Origin: Saprospiraceae bacterium
GTDB lineage: Bacteria > Bacteroidota > Bacteroidia > Chitinophagales > Saprospiraceae
Direction of reading: 5' to 3'
Assembly: GCA_020628855.1 (NCBI GenBank)
Contig: JAHDEL010000001.1
Location: 89,044-153,043, forward strand
Length of the DNA stretch: 64,000 nucleotides
The translations under genes and the position numbers were made by a program. Below the pieces are notes generated by a model. It made no database searches, was not told where the DNA came from, and worked only from the letters and a program-made list of their open reading frames with translations. Positions 17,811 to 25,235 of this stretch are shown here, piece by piece. Every line of letters begins with the position of its first letter. Within the stretch, counting starts at the first letter, position 1.

Positions 17811-18440
17811 ATGATGAATATTACAAAAAGTTTGGTCTTTCCAACAGATATTTTTGATCAATTTATTATTAGAAATTTAGGAAAAGCATTTCAGCATAAT
17901 GATAGAATTCGATCTATGGTTAACAAAAACTACCCAGACTTTATAGGTGGTATTAAACTCATTATTAGCTATTGTTATCTTATTGTCAAAAAAGGCGGTA
18001 ATATCCATATTAGTCAAGATAGTTCAACCTTTTTATTGTATGATCAAAAGAGTAAGCGAGAGATGACATTGTCAGATTTTTTCAGGTCTTGTTATCTCGT
18101 TCTTTTCGTCATTGGGCTTCGCAAACTTCCTCAGATTCTAAAGAGAGAACGGCTTGTAAACTCAGTTCGTGGAGAAATGTTGAAGAAACTCAATCATACC
18201 GACTACCTATATGTTTGGTTTCTCGCTCAGAAAAAAGAAGTCAATAACCTCAAAGGATTAATAGAAGCAAAACGTCATATTTTTGAATTATCAAAAACAA
18301 CGAATCTGCCTGTTTTTATGGAAACCACCGTTGGAAGACTTGTCCCTTTGTATGAAAGAATGGGCTTTCATTTTTACTGGAAATCTCAAGATCCAGCATC
18401 AAATGGCACTATTTGGTTTGCTCATAATCTAAAAGGGTAA
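17811..18440 (+). CDS. GNAT-like acyltransferase-fold protein
   Basis: A 209-residue soluble protein. Seen: in the C-terminal half, YVWFLAQKKEVNNLKGLIEA followed by LPVFMETTVGRLVPLYERMGF, which has the Glu-Thr and LYERMGF pattern of the last strands of GNAT N-acetyltransferases. The N-terminal half is basic and not recognisable. It ends five bases before the desaturase gene, suggesting a joint transcript and a possible link to lipid modification, which is inference. The acyl-CoA-binding loop is poorly conserved, so activity is uncertain. Confidence 0.65.
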   Translation: MMNITKSLVFPTDIFDQFIIRNLGKAFQHNDRIRSMVNKNYPDFIGGIKLIISYCYLIVKKGGNIHISQDSSTFLLYDQKSKREMTLSDFFRSCYLVLFVIGLRKLPQILKRERLVNSVRGEMLKKLNHTDYLYVWFLAQKKEVNNLKGLIEAKRHIFELSKTTNLPVFMETTVGRLVPLYERMGFHFYWKSQDPASNGTIWFAHNLKG

Positions 18441-18445
18441 AACGC

Positions 18446-19552
18446 ATGAGCTACCCAAGAATAACCTTCAAGCAATGTGAGAAAGAACAACTCTTTCTAG
18501 CTGTTCTTTCTGAGAGAGTCACTAACTATTTCTCCAAGACTAATCAGTCAAAATATGGTAATCACATTGCTCAAATAAAAGCCACTCTCTTACTCTCTAC
18601 CTATCTAATAACCTCTAGTTCAATCCTAGTAGCAAAGAGTCTCCCGGTCTTATACCTCATGTATGCAACATCTGGTATGCTGACGATATTTGTTGCTCTC
18701 AACATTGCACATGATGCAGCACATGGTACTTTATCAAAGAAGCAACGCCGTAATAATTTCTTACTCCACACCTTTGACTTGCTTGGTGCAAGTGGTTACA
18801 TGTGGAAGTTAAAACATGTTTACTCTCATCATCCTCATGTCAATATACCAGACAAGGATGGCGATATCAAACAAAGTAATCTAGTTAGGATTTTCCCTAA
18901 TGCTCAGTTTCTAAAGTTTCATAAGTATCAGCACATCTATATGCCGATACTCTATGCGTTTTATACCATTGTTTGGTTACTGTTTCGTGATTTTAGAGAT
19001 TTTTTCAATACTGACATTAGTGGTAAACCCAATGTTAAGCACGATCCCATTGAATTTCTCAAATTATTTTTAGGCAAAGTCATCTTCTTGTCAAGGTTTC
19101 TGATTCTTCCTGCTCTGATTTGTAGCTTTTCATTTTCAACAATTCTCTTTGGCTTTTTTATTTTTCACATTTGTGCTAGCTACACCGTCGCTTTGGCTCT
19201 AATTTCTGCGCATGTAGGTGAGCATTCTGTTTATCCAAGTCCAGATAAAAGTGGTTCAATAGATCATTCTTGGGCTTATCATCAAATGATTACAACTTGT
19301 GATTTTGCCACACAAAATCCAATCATTACCCATCTCTTCGGTTCATTTAATCATCATGTTGCTCATCATTTGTACCCAAATATTTGCCACATTCACTATC
19401 CAGCAATTACTCAGATTCTGAAAGAAATCAGTGAGGAGTATGGTATGCCTTATCAAGAAAATCATAGATTATGGGACGCTGTAAAATCACACTTCAAGTT
19501 TTTAAAGATGAGAAGCAAACAACAACAGTCTGTTCACTTCTTAGAAATGTAA
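18446..19552 (+). CDS. Fatty-acid desaturase (membrane di-iron)
   Basis: A 368-residue membrane enzyme. Seen: the three histidine boxes HDAAHG (residues 89-94), HVYSHHPH (124-131) and HHVAHH (about 303-308), an extra GEHSVYP segment, and four or more helices at about 50-85 and 215-255. Family knowledge: these oxygen-dependent di-iron enzymes insert double bonds into acyl chains of lipids or acyl-CoA; the HHxxHH third box is of the acyl-lipid/linoleoyl desaturase class. Regioselectivity cannot be predicted. Probably co-transcribed with the GNAT-like gene. Confidence 0.9.
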   Translation: MSYPRITFKQCEKEQLFLAVLSERVTNYFSKTNQSKYGNHIAQIKATLLLSTYLITSSSILVAKSLPVLYLMYATSGMLTIFVALNIAHDAAHGTLSKKQRRNNFLLHTFDLLGASGYMWKLKHVYSHHPHVNIPDKDGDIKQSNLVRIFPNAQFLKFHKYQHIYMPILYAFYTIVWLLFRDFRDFFNTDISGKPNVKHDPIEFLKLFLGKVIFLSRFLILPALICSFSFSTILFGFFIFHICASYTVALALISAHVGEHSVYPSPDKSGSIDHSWAYHQMITTCDFATQNPIITHLFGSFNHHVAHHLYPNICHIHYPAITQILKEISEEYGMPYQENHRLWDAVKSHFKFLKMRSKQQQSVHFLEM

Positions 19553-19598
19553 CTCATTAATAACAATACTGTATTTTAGAGAAGTACATTAGCACATT

Positions 19599-20786
19599 GT
19601 GAATCTATCCAAATATTTTGGTCCAAGTACTCTTGTAGCGGCTGCTTTTATTGGTCCTGGTACTCTCACGACTTGCACGCTTGCAGGAGTAGAATCAGGT
19701 TATACAATGCTCTGGGCGATGCTTTTTTCGATTTTTGCTACTCTCACTTTACAGGAAATGTCAGCACGCATTGGTTGGAAGACACAAACTGGTCTTGGGG
19801 AAGTTATTCACTCTTTCTTCCAGAACAGGCTATTGAAAAGTATTCTTGTCACGCTTGTTGTTTGTGCCATCATTGTAGGTAATGCAGCATATGAAGCTGG
19901 TAATATTTCTGGTGCTGTTTTAGGTCTTGAATTGTTTAACTTCCATTCTGATATGAGTCCTCTTTTAATTGGTGTTCCTTGTGCTTTCTTATTATGGAAA
20001 GGCAACTATAAACTCATAGAATACCTGCTCATTATTCTTGTGCTGTTAATGTGTATTGCATTCCTTTGCACTGCCTTCTTGGTGCGACCAAATCTAAATG
20101 AAATTCTACATGGTTTTATACCTGCTATTGGAACATTAGATCCATTGCTATTATTGGCATTAATAGGTACTACTGTTGTTCCGTATAATTTATTTTTACA
20201 TGCATCTCTTATATCCAAAAAGCATGATGAACGAAGTAGTCTCAAAGCAATAAGAATAGAGAATGCTGTTTCTATCTTACTTGGAGGAATGATATCAATG
20301 TTGATTATTATTACTGCTGCTGCTACTCGATCTGATAGTTTTTCGATTACCAATGCACAAGACTTAGCTCTACAACTTACTCCAGTATTTGGAGATAAGG
20401 CAAGTTGGGTGTTAGGAGTTGGATTGTTAGCAGCCGGCTTTTCTAGTGCTCTCACTGCACCTCTAGCAGCTAGTTATGCCTTTAAAGGAATCTTCAACAC
20501 TACAGAAAAGAAGTCAGCTCTCTATTATCATCTGACTTGGATTATCATCTTACTCATTGGTGTCACAGTGGCTATTTTAGGATCAAGCTTGATTTCAGTT
20601 ATCAAATTTGCACAAGTTGCTAATGCCATAATCTTACCAATACTTGGATTGATTCTTTGCTACCTCTGCAATCAAACTGCAATTGTAGGAAAACTCACCA
20701 ATACAACATTTCAAAACCTCAAAGCTTACATTGTGATTTTCATAGTTATGGCTTTAGCAGGGAGAACACTATATCTAGTTTTTTGA
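19599..20786 (+). CDS. Nramp-fold transporter linked to 5-oxoprolinase (YcsG-like)
   Basis: A 395-residue inner-membrane protein with about eleven helices and Nramp fold. Seen: N-terminal GPSTLVAAAFIGPGTLTTC aligns with Nramp helix 1, but the metal-binding DPGN is GPGT (residues 19-22). In helix 6 the MPHN motif is VPYN (194-197). Thus the Asp, Asn, Met and His normally at the metal site are not conserved. The stop is one base before pxpA, so it belongs to the 5-oxoprolinase operon, as with ycsG in the Bacillus subtilis ycsF-kipI-kipA region. A role in 5-oxoproline uptake is inference. The start is GTG. Confidence 0.88.
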   Translation: MNLSKYFGPSTLVAAAFIGPGTLTTCTLAGVESGYTMLWAMLFSIFATLTLQEMSARIGWKTQTGLGEVIHSFFQNRLLKSILVTLVVCAIIVGNAAYEAGNISGAVLGLELFNFHSDMSPLLIGVPCAFLLWKGNYKLIEYLLIILVLLMCIAFLCTAFLVRPNLNEILHGFIPAIGTLDPLLLLALIGTTVVPYNLFLHASLISKKHDERSSLKAIRIENAVSILLGGMISMLIIITAAATRSDSFSITNAQDLALQLTPVFGDKASWVLGVGLLAAGFSSALTAPLAASYAFKGIFNTTEKKSALYYHLTWIIILLIGVTVAILGSSLISVIKFAQVANAIILPILGLILCYLCNQTAIVGKLTNTTFQNLKAYIVIFIVMALAGRTLYLVF

Positions 20787-20787
20787 G

Positions 20788-21531
20788 ATGAAACGACAGG
20801 TCATAGATATTAACGCTGATGTGGGTGAAGGATTTGATGATGCTTCCATATATAGATGTATTTCATCGTGTAACATAGCTTGTGGAGGACATGCTGGGTC
20901 GACTACTTCAATGCTATTCGCGATTCGACATGCTAAGACATACAATGTTGCAATAGGTGCTCATCCATCATATCCAGACAAAGAAAATTTTGGTAGAAAG
21001 TATCTAGATATCCCCTTGAAAGACCTCTGTGATAGTTTGATTGACCAAATAAGTACACTTCGCAGACTATGTGAACAAGAACATATGTCCCTTCATCATA
21101 TCAAGTTTCATGGTGCACTCTATCATGCAATGAATACAAATCCAGATCTAACTCTTGCCATTTTGGAGGCTTGTAAACAGCAGTTTTCAGCCTGTGGTAT
21201 TTATGCTATGTCTAACTCCATCGTAAGCATTATTGCTGAAGATCTCGGTATACAGTATGCGAATGAAGTATTTGCAGATCGATCTTATAAAACACAAACA
21301 GAGCTAGTAAGCAGAAAAAATGAAAATGCTCTTATCAAAAGCTCAAAAGCAGCAGAACAACACCTCTTCAACCTCTTGAATGATTGCATTCGAACTGTTG
21401 ATGGAGATATATTTCCTGTACAATCCCAAACTCTATGCATCCACAGTGACACACCTTGGGCAGTCACACTAAGTCATCAAGTGTTTTCAACAATACAAAA
21501 AAATGGAATCAAGATCTCTCCTCCTTGGTAA
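20788..21531 (+). CDS. pxpA: 5-oxoprolinase subunit A (LamB/YcsF family)
   Basis: A 247-residue cytoplasmic protein. Seen: DINADVGEGFDD at the N-terminus, NIACGGHAGS, IGAHPSYPDKENFGRKY, VKFHGALY-like IKFHGALYH, and EVFADRSY, all characteristic of the LamB/YcsF family. Family knowledge: PxpA works with PxpB and PxpC in ATP-dependent hydrolysis of 5-oxoproline (pyroglutamate) to glutamate. The gene begins one base after the Nramp-like gene and overlaps pxpB by 29 bases. Confidence 0.95.
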   Translation: MKRQVIDINADVGEGFDDASIYRCISSCNIACGGHAGSTTSMLFAIRHAKTYNVAIGAHPSYPDKENFGRKYLDIPLKDLCDSLIDQISTLRRLCEQEHMSLHHIKFHGALYHAMNTNPDLTLAILEACKQQFSACGIYAMSNSIVSIIAEDLGIQYANEVFADRSYKTQTELVSRKNENALIKSSKAAEQHLFNLLNDCIRTVDGDIFPVQSQTLCIHSDTPWAVTLSHQVFSTIQKNGIKISPPW

Positions 21532-22198
21532 TGTTATTGTGGAGGTCAAAAACTTCAAAGACGAATTTGTCTTATTGACATCCGACAGCAATCCGCGTGA
21601 ACTCCGCCAAATAGGAAGAAGTCTATTTGAAGCTCAGTTAGATGCTATTAAGGATGTAGTTGTGAGTGAAATGGAGATTTGTATAATTCCAGAATTGGGT
21701 ATTGGTTTTGATACATTATTATTAAGTATTGGTACCATTGAGCTTGACAAAGTATCGGTTACCAATACATTATTTCTCCCAGTTTGTTTTGACCTTGGAA
21801 GGGATTGGAAGACGCTAGAAGAGCAGAGTAATATGACAAGACAGTCAATCATTGGTCTATTATCTCAATCTGAATTTGAACTAAGTCATTTAGGGTTTAT
21901 GCCTGGATTTCTCTATTTAACAGGAATGCCAGAAAGTTTGCATTGCGAACGCCTATCGACGCCACGAACTCTAGTAGAGTCAGGAACAGTAGCGATTGGA
22001 GGAAAATATTTGGGAGTCTATGGTTTGCAAAGCCCAGGTGGTTGGCATAGCATTGGAGCTACACCCGTAAAAACATATTACTCTCAGACCCTACCTTCTT
22101 ATCATCCTGGAAGTATTATAAAAATTGTTTCAATTTCATTGGAGACATTCGAACTTCTGAAAGCTAAGGATCTCTATATTCACGAATATCATGGGTAA
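21503..22198 (+). CDS. pxpB: 5-oxoprolinase subunit B (KipI-like)
   Basis: A 231-residue protein of the biotin-dependent carboxyltransferase/allophanate hydrolase subunit 1 family. Seen: HLGFMPGFLYLTGMPE, the STPRTLVESGTVAIGGKYLGVYG segment, and SPGGWHSIGATP, which are the conserved core. PxpB in other bacteria is the partner of PxpC in the ATP-using part of 5-oxoprolinase. The ATG lies inside the end of pxpA (29-base overlap) and the gene overlaps pxpC by 8 bases, so translation is coupled. Confidence 0.93.
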   Translation: MESRSLLLGNVIVEVKNFKDEFVLLTSDSNPRELRQIGRSLFEAQLDAIKDVVVSEMEICIIPELGIGFDTLLLSIGTIELDKVSVTNTLFLPVCFDLGRDWKTLEEQSNMTRQSIIGLLSQSEFELSHLGFMPGFLYLTGMPESLHCERLSTPRTLVESGTVAIGGKYLGVYGLQSPGGWHSIGATPVKTYYSQTLPSYHPGSIIKIVSISLETFELLKAKDLYIHEYHG

Positions 22199-23015
22199 TT
22201 GCACAGTAATTAAACCAGGTATGTACACGATATTGGTGCAAGCATCAAATAATCGTGCAAGCTACTATGCATTTCCTCAGTCGGGACCTATGGACTTTAA
22301 GTCTTATAAAATGGCTAACCTGGTGGTCGGTAATCCTGTCCAATCTCCAGCACTAGAATGTACCGGAACTGCCCCAACTATTCGATTCAATACTCAGGCA
22401 ACCTTAGCAGTTTCTGGAGCAGATATGCAATGGACAATCAATGGTAAAACAATACCAATGCATACATCTATACATTGTAAGAAAGATGACATTCTGTCTG
22501 GAAAAAATACTATTTACGGATTCAGAAGTTACATAGCAATTAGAGGTAATAGTTTAGAATCTATGGTCAGCAAACATGCAGTTTATCCTACACCTATCAA
22601 ACCCAAAGAAATTTTGAGCTGGCAAGACTCTGAGACTTCACATCCACATGTTTCTTTACATCCAATTACAATTAAGAAGACCATTTCATTTCTTGCTGGA
22701 CCAGAATACTCTTTTTTGGATTTGAATTCACAATCCGTATTTTCCACCGAGGAGTATGAAATAACCTCAAAAAGTAATCGCATCGGAGCTAGACTTGATG
22801 GTCCAATATTACGAGCAACCAAACAGCTAGTAACAAGCCGTCCTATTATCCCAGGGATTATACAATTACCTCCCGACGGAAAGCCTATCGTCTGTCTCCA
22901 AGATTGTCAAACAACAGGTGGATATCCAAGAATTGGTTTCATCACAAGGGAACAGCTCGACTACTTTAATCAGATTCCGCATCGTCAAAAAGTCATGTTT
23001 AAACACATAGACTAG
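22191..23015 (+). CDS. pxpC: 5-oxoprolinase subunit C (KipA-like)
   Basis: A 274-residue protein of the carboxyltransferase/allophanate hydrolase subunit 2 family. Seen: FPQSGPMDFKSYKMANLVVGN, ALECTGTAP and AVSGADM near the N-terminus, SNRIGARLDG, and GIIQLPPDGKPIVCLQDCQTTGGYPRIG at the C-terminus, typical of PxpC/KipA. The usual VQDxGR motif after the first strand reads VQASNN. Length is slightly shorter than many homologues (about 310). Last gene of the operon. Confidence 0.93.
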   Translation: MGNCTVIKPGMYTILVQASNNRASYYAFPQSGPMDFKSYKMANLVVGNPVQSPALECTGTAPTIRFNTQATLAVSGADMQWTINGKTIPMHTSIHCKKDDILSGKNTIYGFRSYIAIRGNSLESMVSKHAVYPTPIKPKEILSWQDSETSHPHVSLHPITIKKTISFLAGPEYSFLDLNSQSVFSTEEYEITSKSNRIGARLDGPILRATKQLVTSRPIIPGIIQLPPDGKPIVCLQDCQTTGGYPRIGFITREQLDYFNQIPHRQKVMFKHID

Positions 23016-23214
23016 TTTACTATACGTGTAATTGTGTTTTTGACCATTCTTCTTTTGTAAAAGAAATGCCTTTAGTTGGAATCTAAAGCCTGATTTGTAA
23101 ATATCTCTTTTAGTCTTCTACTCCTTATTCCAAATACACCTCTGGACTTAGTGCATCTTAGTATCATATTCTTCGTGGGATTGAAGAAGTAACATAATTT
23201 ATAGTTAGTGAGTG

Positions 23215-23287
23215 CCTCTGAGAAAATAGTTGTATTGTGATTGGTAAAGACTTAGTGAGCGATATGGCCTTCTCAGGGGTTTTTTTA
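23215..23287 (+). terminator. Hairpin with T-run after pxpC; possible small RNA 3' end
   Basis: CCTCTGAGAA (23215-23224) pairs with TTCTCAGGGG (23270-23279) with one G-U pair, enclosing 45 bases, and is followed by seven T. The loop is long for a plain terminator and contains a second copy of TTAGTGAG. The stretch 23016-23293 between the convergent pxpC and LytTR genes holds no reading frame of note. Confidence 0.5.
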
Positions 23288-23293
23288 ATCCTA

Positions 23294-24010
23294 TTATTTT
23301 CTATCAATAATCTTAGTATTGATATGCTTAGCGTAAAACTCTTTTCTGTATGATTCTCCTATTGCTATTTCTAATTCGTCGATTGAGATATCGTGATTTG
23401 CGATAGATTGGATTCTATTTACATTGACGATATATGACTTACTTACCCTTGCAAATTGCTCATGAGGTAGTTGTGCAAAGATGGTTTTAATGTTCATTGC
23501 TGTCATGTATTTATTATCATCCGTGAACAACATGACATAGTCTTTCATCCCTTTGATATATTTGAGTTGAGACAGCATGATTTTTATAATGGTACGCTCA
23601 GATCTGATGTAAACAAACTCCGCTTCTTGTTCAACACTTATTGCTTCTCGTTGTAATAAATCAAAATTGGATTTTGCTTTTTCAACAGCCTTAAAGAACC
23701 GTTCAAAGCGTATAGGCTTTACAAGGTAGTCTGTCACATTATATTCATAGGCCTCTAGTGCATATTGAGGATAAGCAGTTGTTAATATCACTTGCGCATC
23801 AAAAGGGGAACTTCCTAAAAATTCTAAACCAGAAAGTCCTGGCATTTCAATATCAAGAAAAACTATGTCTACTTCATTGTCTCTAATATAAGAGCCAACT
23901 GCAATTGGGTTAGGAAAGGCTTTTTGAAATTGGAGATAGTCAATTTTATCAGCATTCAACCGTATTCCTTCTCTTGCTAATGGCTCATCATCAATGATTA
24001 TATATTTCAT
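23294..24010 (-). CDS. LytTR-family response regulator
   Basis: A 238-residue cytoplasmic transcription regulator. Seen: receiver domain with IIIDDEP at residues 4-10 and phospho-acceptor Asp53 in VFLDIEMPG, switch residue region ILTTAYPQYALEAYEYNVTDYLVKPI, then a LytTR DNA-binding domain (about 135-238) with VSKSYIVNVNRI. It lies two bases after the sensor kinase gene and is surely its partner. Targets unknown. Confidence 0.94.
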   Translation of the reverse strand: MKYIIIDDEPLAREGIRLNADKIDYLQFQKAFPNPIAVGSYIRDNEVDIVFLDIEMPGLSGLEFLGSSPFDAQVILTTAYPQYALEAYEYNVTDYLVKPIRFERFFKAVEKAKSNFDLLQREAISVEQEAEFVYIRSERTIIKIMLSQLKYIKGMKDYVMLFTDDNKYMTAMNIKTIFAQLPHEQFARVSKSYIVNVNRIQSIANHDISIDELEIAIGESYRKEFYAKHINTKIIDRK

Positions 24011-24011
24011 C

Positions 24012-25028
24012 TTAAGGATTCTGAATCAATAAACTTACTGAGTAGTGATCTGCAGTTTCATCAATATTCAATGCAGCACTTTCTGGGTAGAGCAACTCCA
24101 AACGTCTCTTTACATTCTTCAAACCAATGCCCTTGTTGGGATCATTCTTTGACGCTTCATAATCTCCGATACTATTAGTAAACTCAGCCTTGATCTGTTC
24201 CTTATCTGCTTTGATACGTATATCCACCTGAGCTCTTCTTTCATCAAGCGTCTTAGAATGTTTCATCGCATTTTCAAGAAAGGTTAATAATAATAATGGT
24301 GCAATTGTCACATGATCATCAAGAATGTCAATAGCTAAGTTTACTTCTAAATCTTTCCGACGCATTTGCTCGAATTTGATATAATTCTTGAGAAAGTTCA
24401 CTTCTTCTTTAATAGAAACCTTTGGTTTCTGCCCTTCATAGAGCTGATATCTCATCAAGTCTGATAAATCAAGAATTGAGTCTTCAAGATTATCCTCTTT
24501 TTTTTGAGCCATCACATACATCCCATTTAAGGCATTGAATAAGAAGTGGGGATTCACTTGGTTTTTGAGATAGCTTAATTCAGTTTTATGCTTCAGTTGT
24601 CTTAACTCATCCAACTTGATTCTATTTCTCAATAATGTCTTAAATAGCTTCATACCTATGGCTGCAGCCAAAATGAATGCATTGTAGACAAAGTCTTGGA
24701 TATAGTAAGGGAAAAGCTCATTCTCTGGAATATCACAATATGGATCGAATAAGTAAGTATTTGAGCCCCAAATTACAGCAACACACAACAGAGATAAAAC
24801 AAAGTAGATGATGTAACGCTTCTTCAGAAAAAACTTTGGAAAGAGATAGTAGAGATTGAAATAGACAACAACTATATCAATGGCTAAGGATTGCAGAAAA
24901 ACATCCCAGTTCTCCTCCATGTAGGGAAAGTCAAGAATTATGTCTAGATATACAAAAAGCCAAAAAAGCACATGTAATACCCATGACCACTTCTTGTTAA
25001 ACAAGAGTCTTTCTTCTAATAATGCCAT
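24012..25028 (-). CDS. LytS/YehU-type sensor histidine kinase
   Basis: A 338-residue membrane sensor. Seen: four hydrophobic helices between residues 15 and 130, then the His_kinase motif NQVNPHFLFN with phospho-acceptor His161, and a HATPase-like C-terminus with LENAMKHS and GIGLKNVKRRLELLYP. There is no periplasmic sensing domain, so the signal is presumably sensed in the membrane. Operon with the LytTR regulator. A weak -7 match TATTTTTG (complement of 25049-25056) precedes it. Confidence 0.93.
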   Translation of the reverse strand: MALLEERLLFNKKWSWVLHVLFWLFVYLDIILDFPYMEENWDVFLQSLAIDIVVVYFNLYYLFPKFFLKKRYIIYFVLSLLCVAVIWGSNTYLFDPYCDIPENELFPYYIQDFVYNAFILAAAIGMKLFKTLLRNRIKLDELRQLKHKTELSYLKNQVNPHFLFNALNGMYVMAQKKEDNLEDSILDLSDLMRYQLYEGQKPKVSIKEEVNFLKNYIKFEQMRRKDLEVNLAIDILDDHVTIAPLLLLTFLENAMKHSKTLDERRAQVDIRIKADKEQIKAEFTNSIGDYEASKNDPNKGIGLKNVKRRLELLYPESAALNIDETADHYSVSLLIQNP

Positions 25029-25235
25029 AATTGCATATAAGTCTACAACAAAAATATTACCGTATTCAATGGAATTCTTCCAAGAAGTATAATAAAAACG
25101 GTATTTGCTATAAAATCAACTACCTTTTCTATGGTAAAGAGAAGACACCATGAGAAAAATAAGCGAAGAGCAATGCTTTAGAGTTTATGCTTTCTCAAAA
25201 TTTGATTGTACATTTCTGTTAACGAAATCAATATC

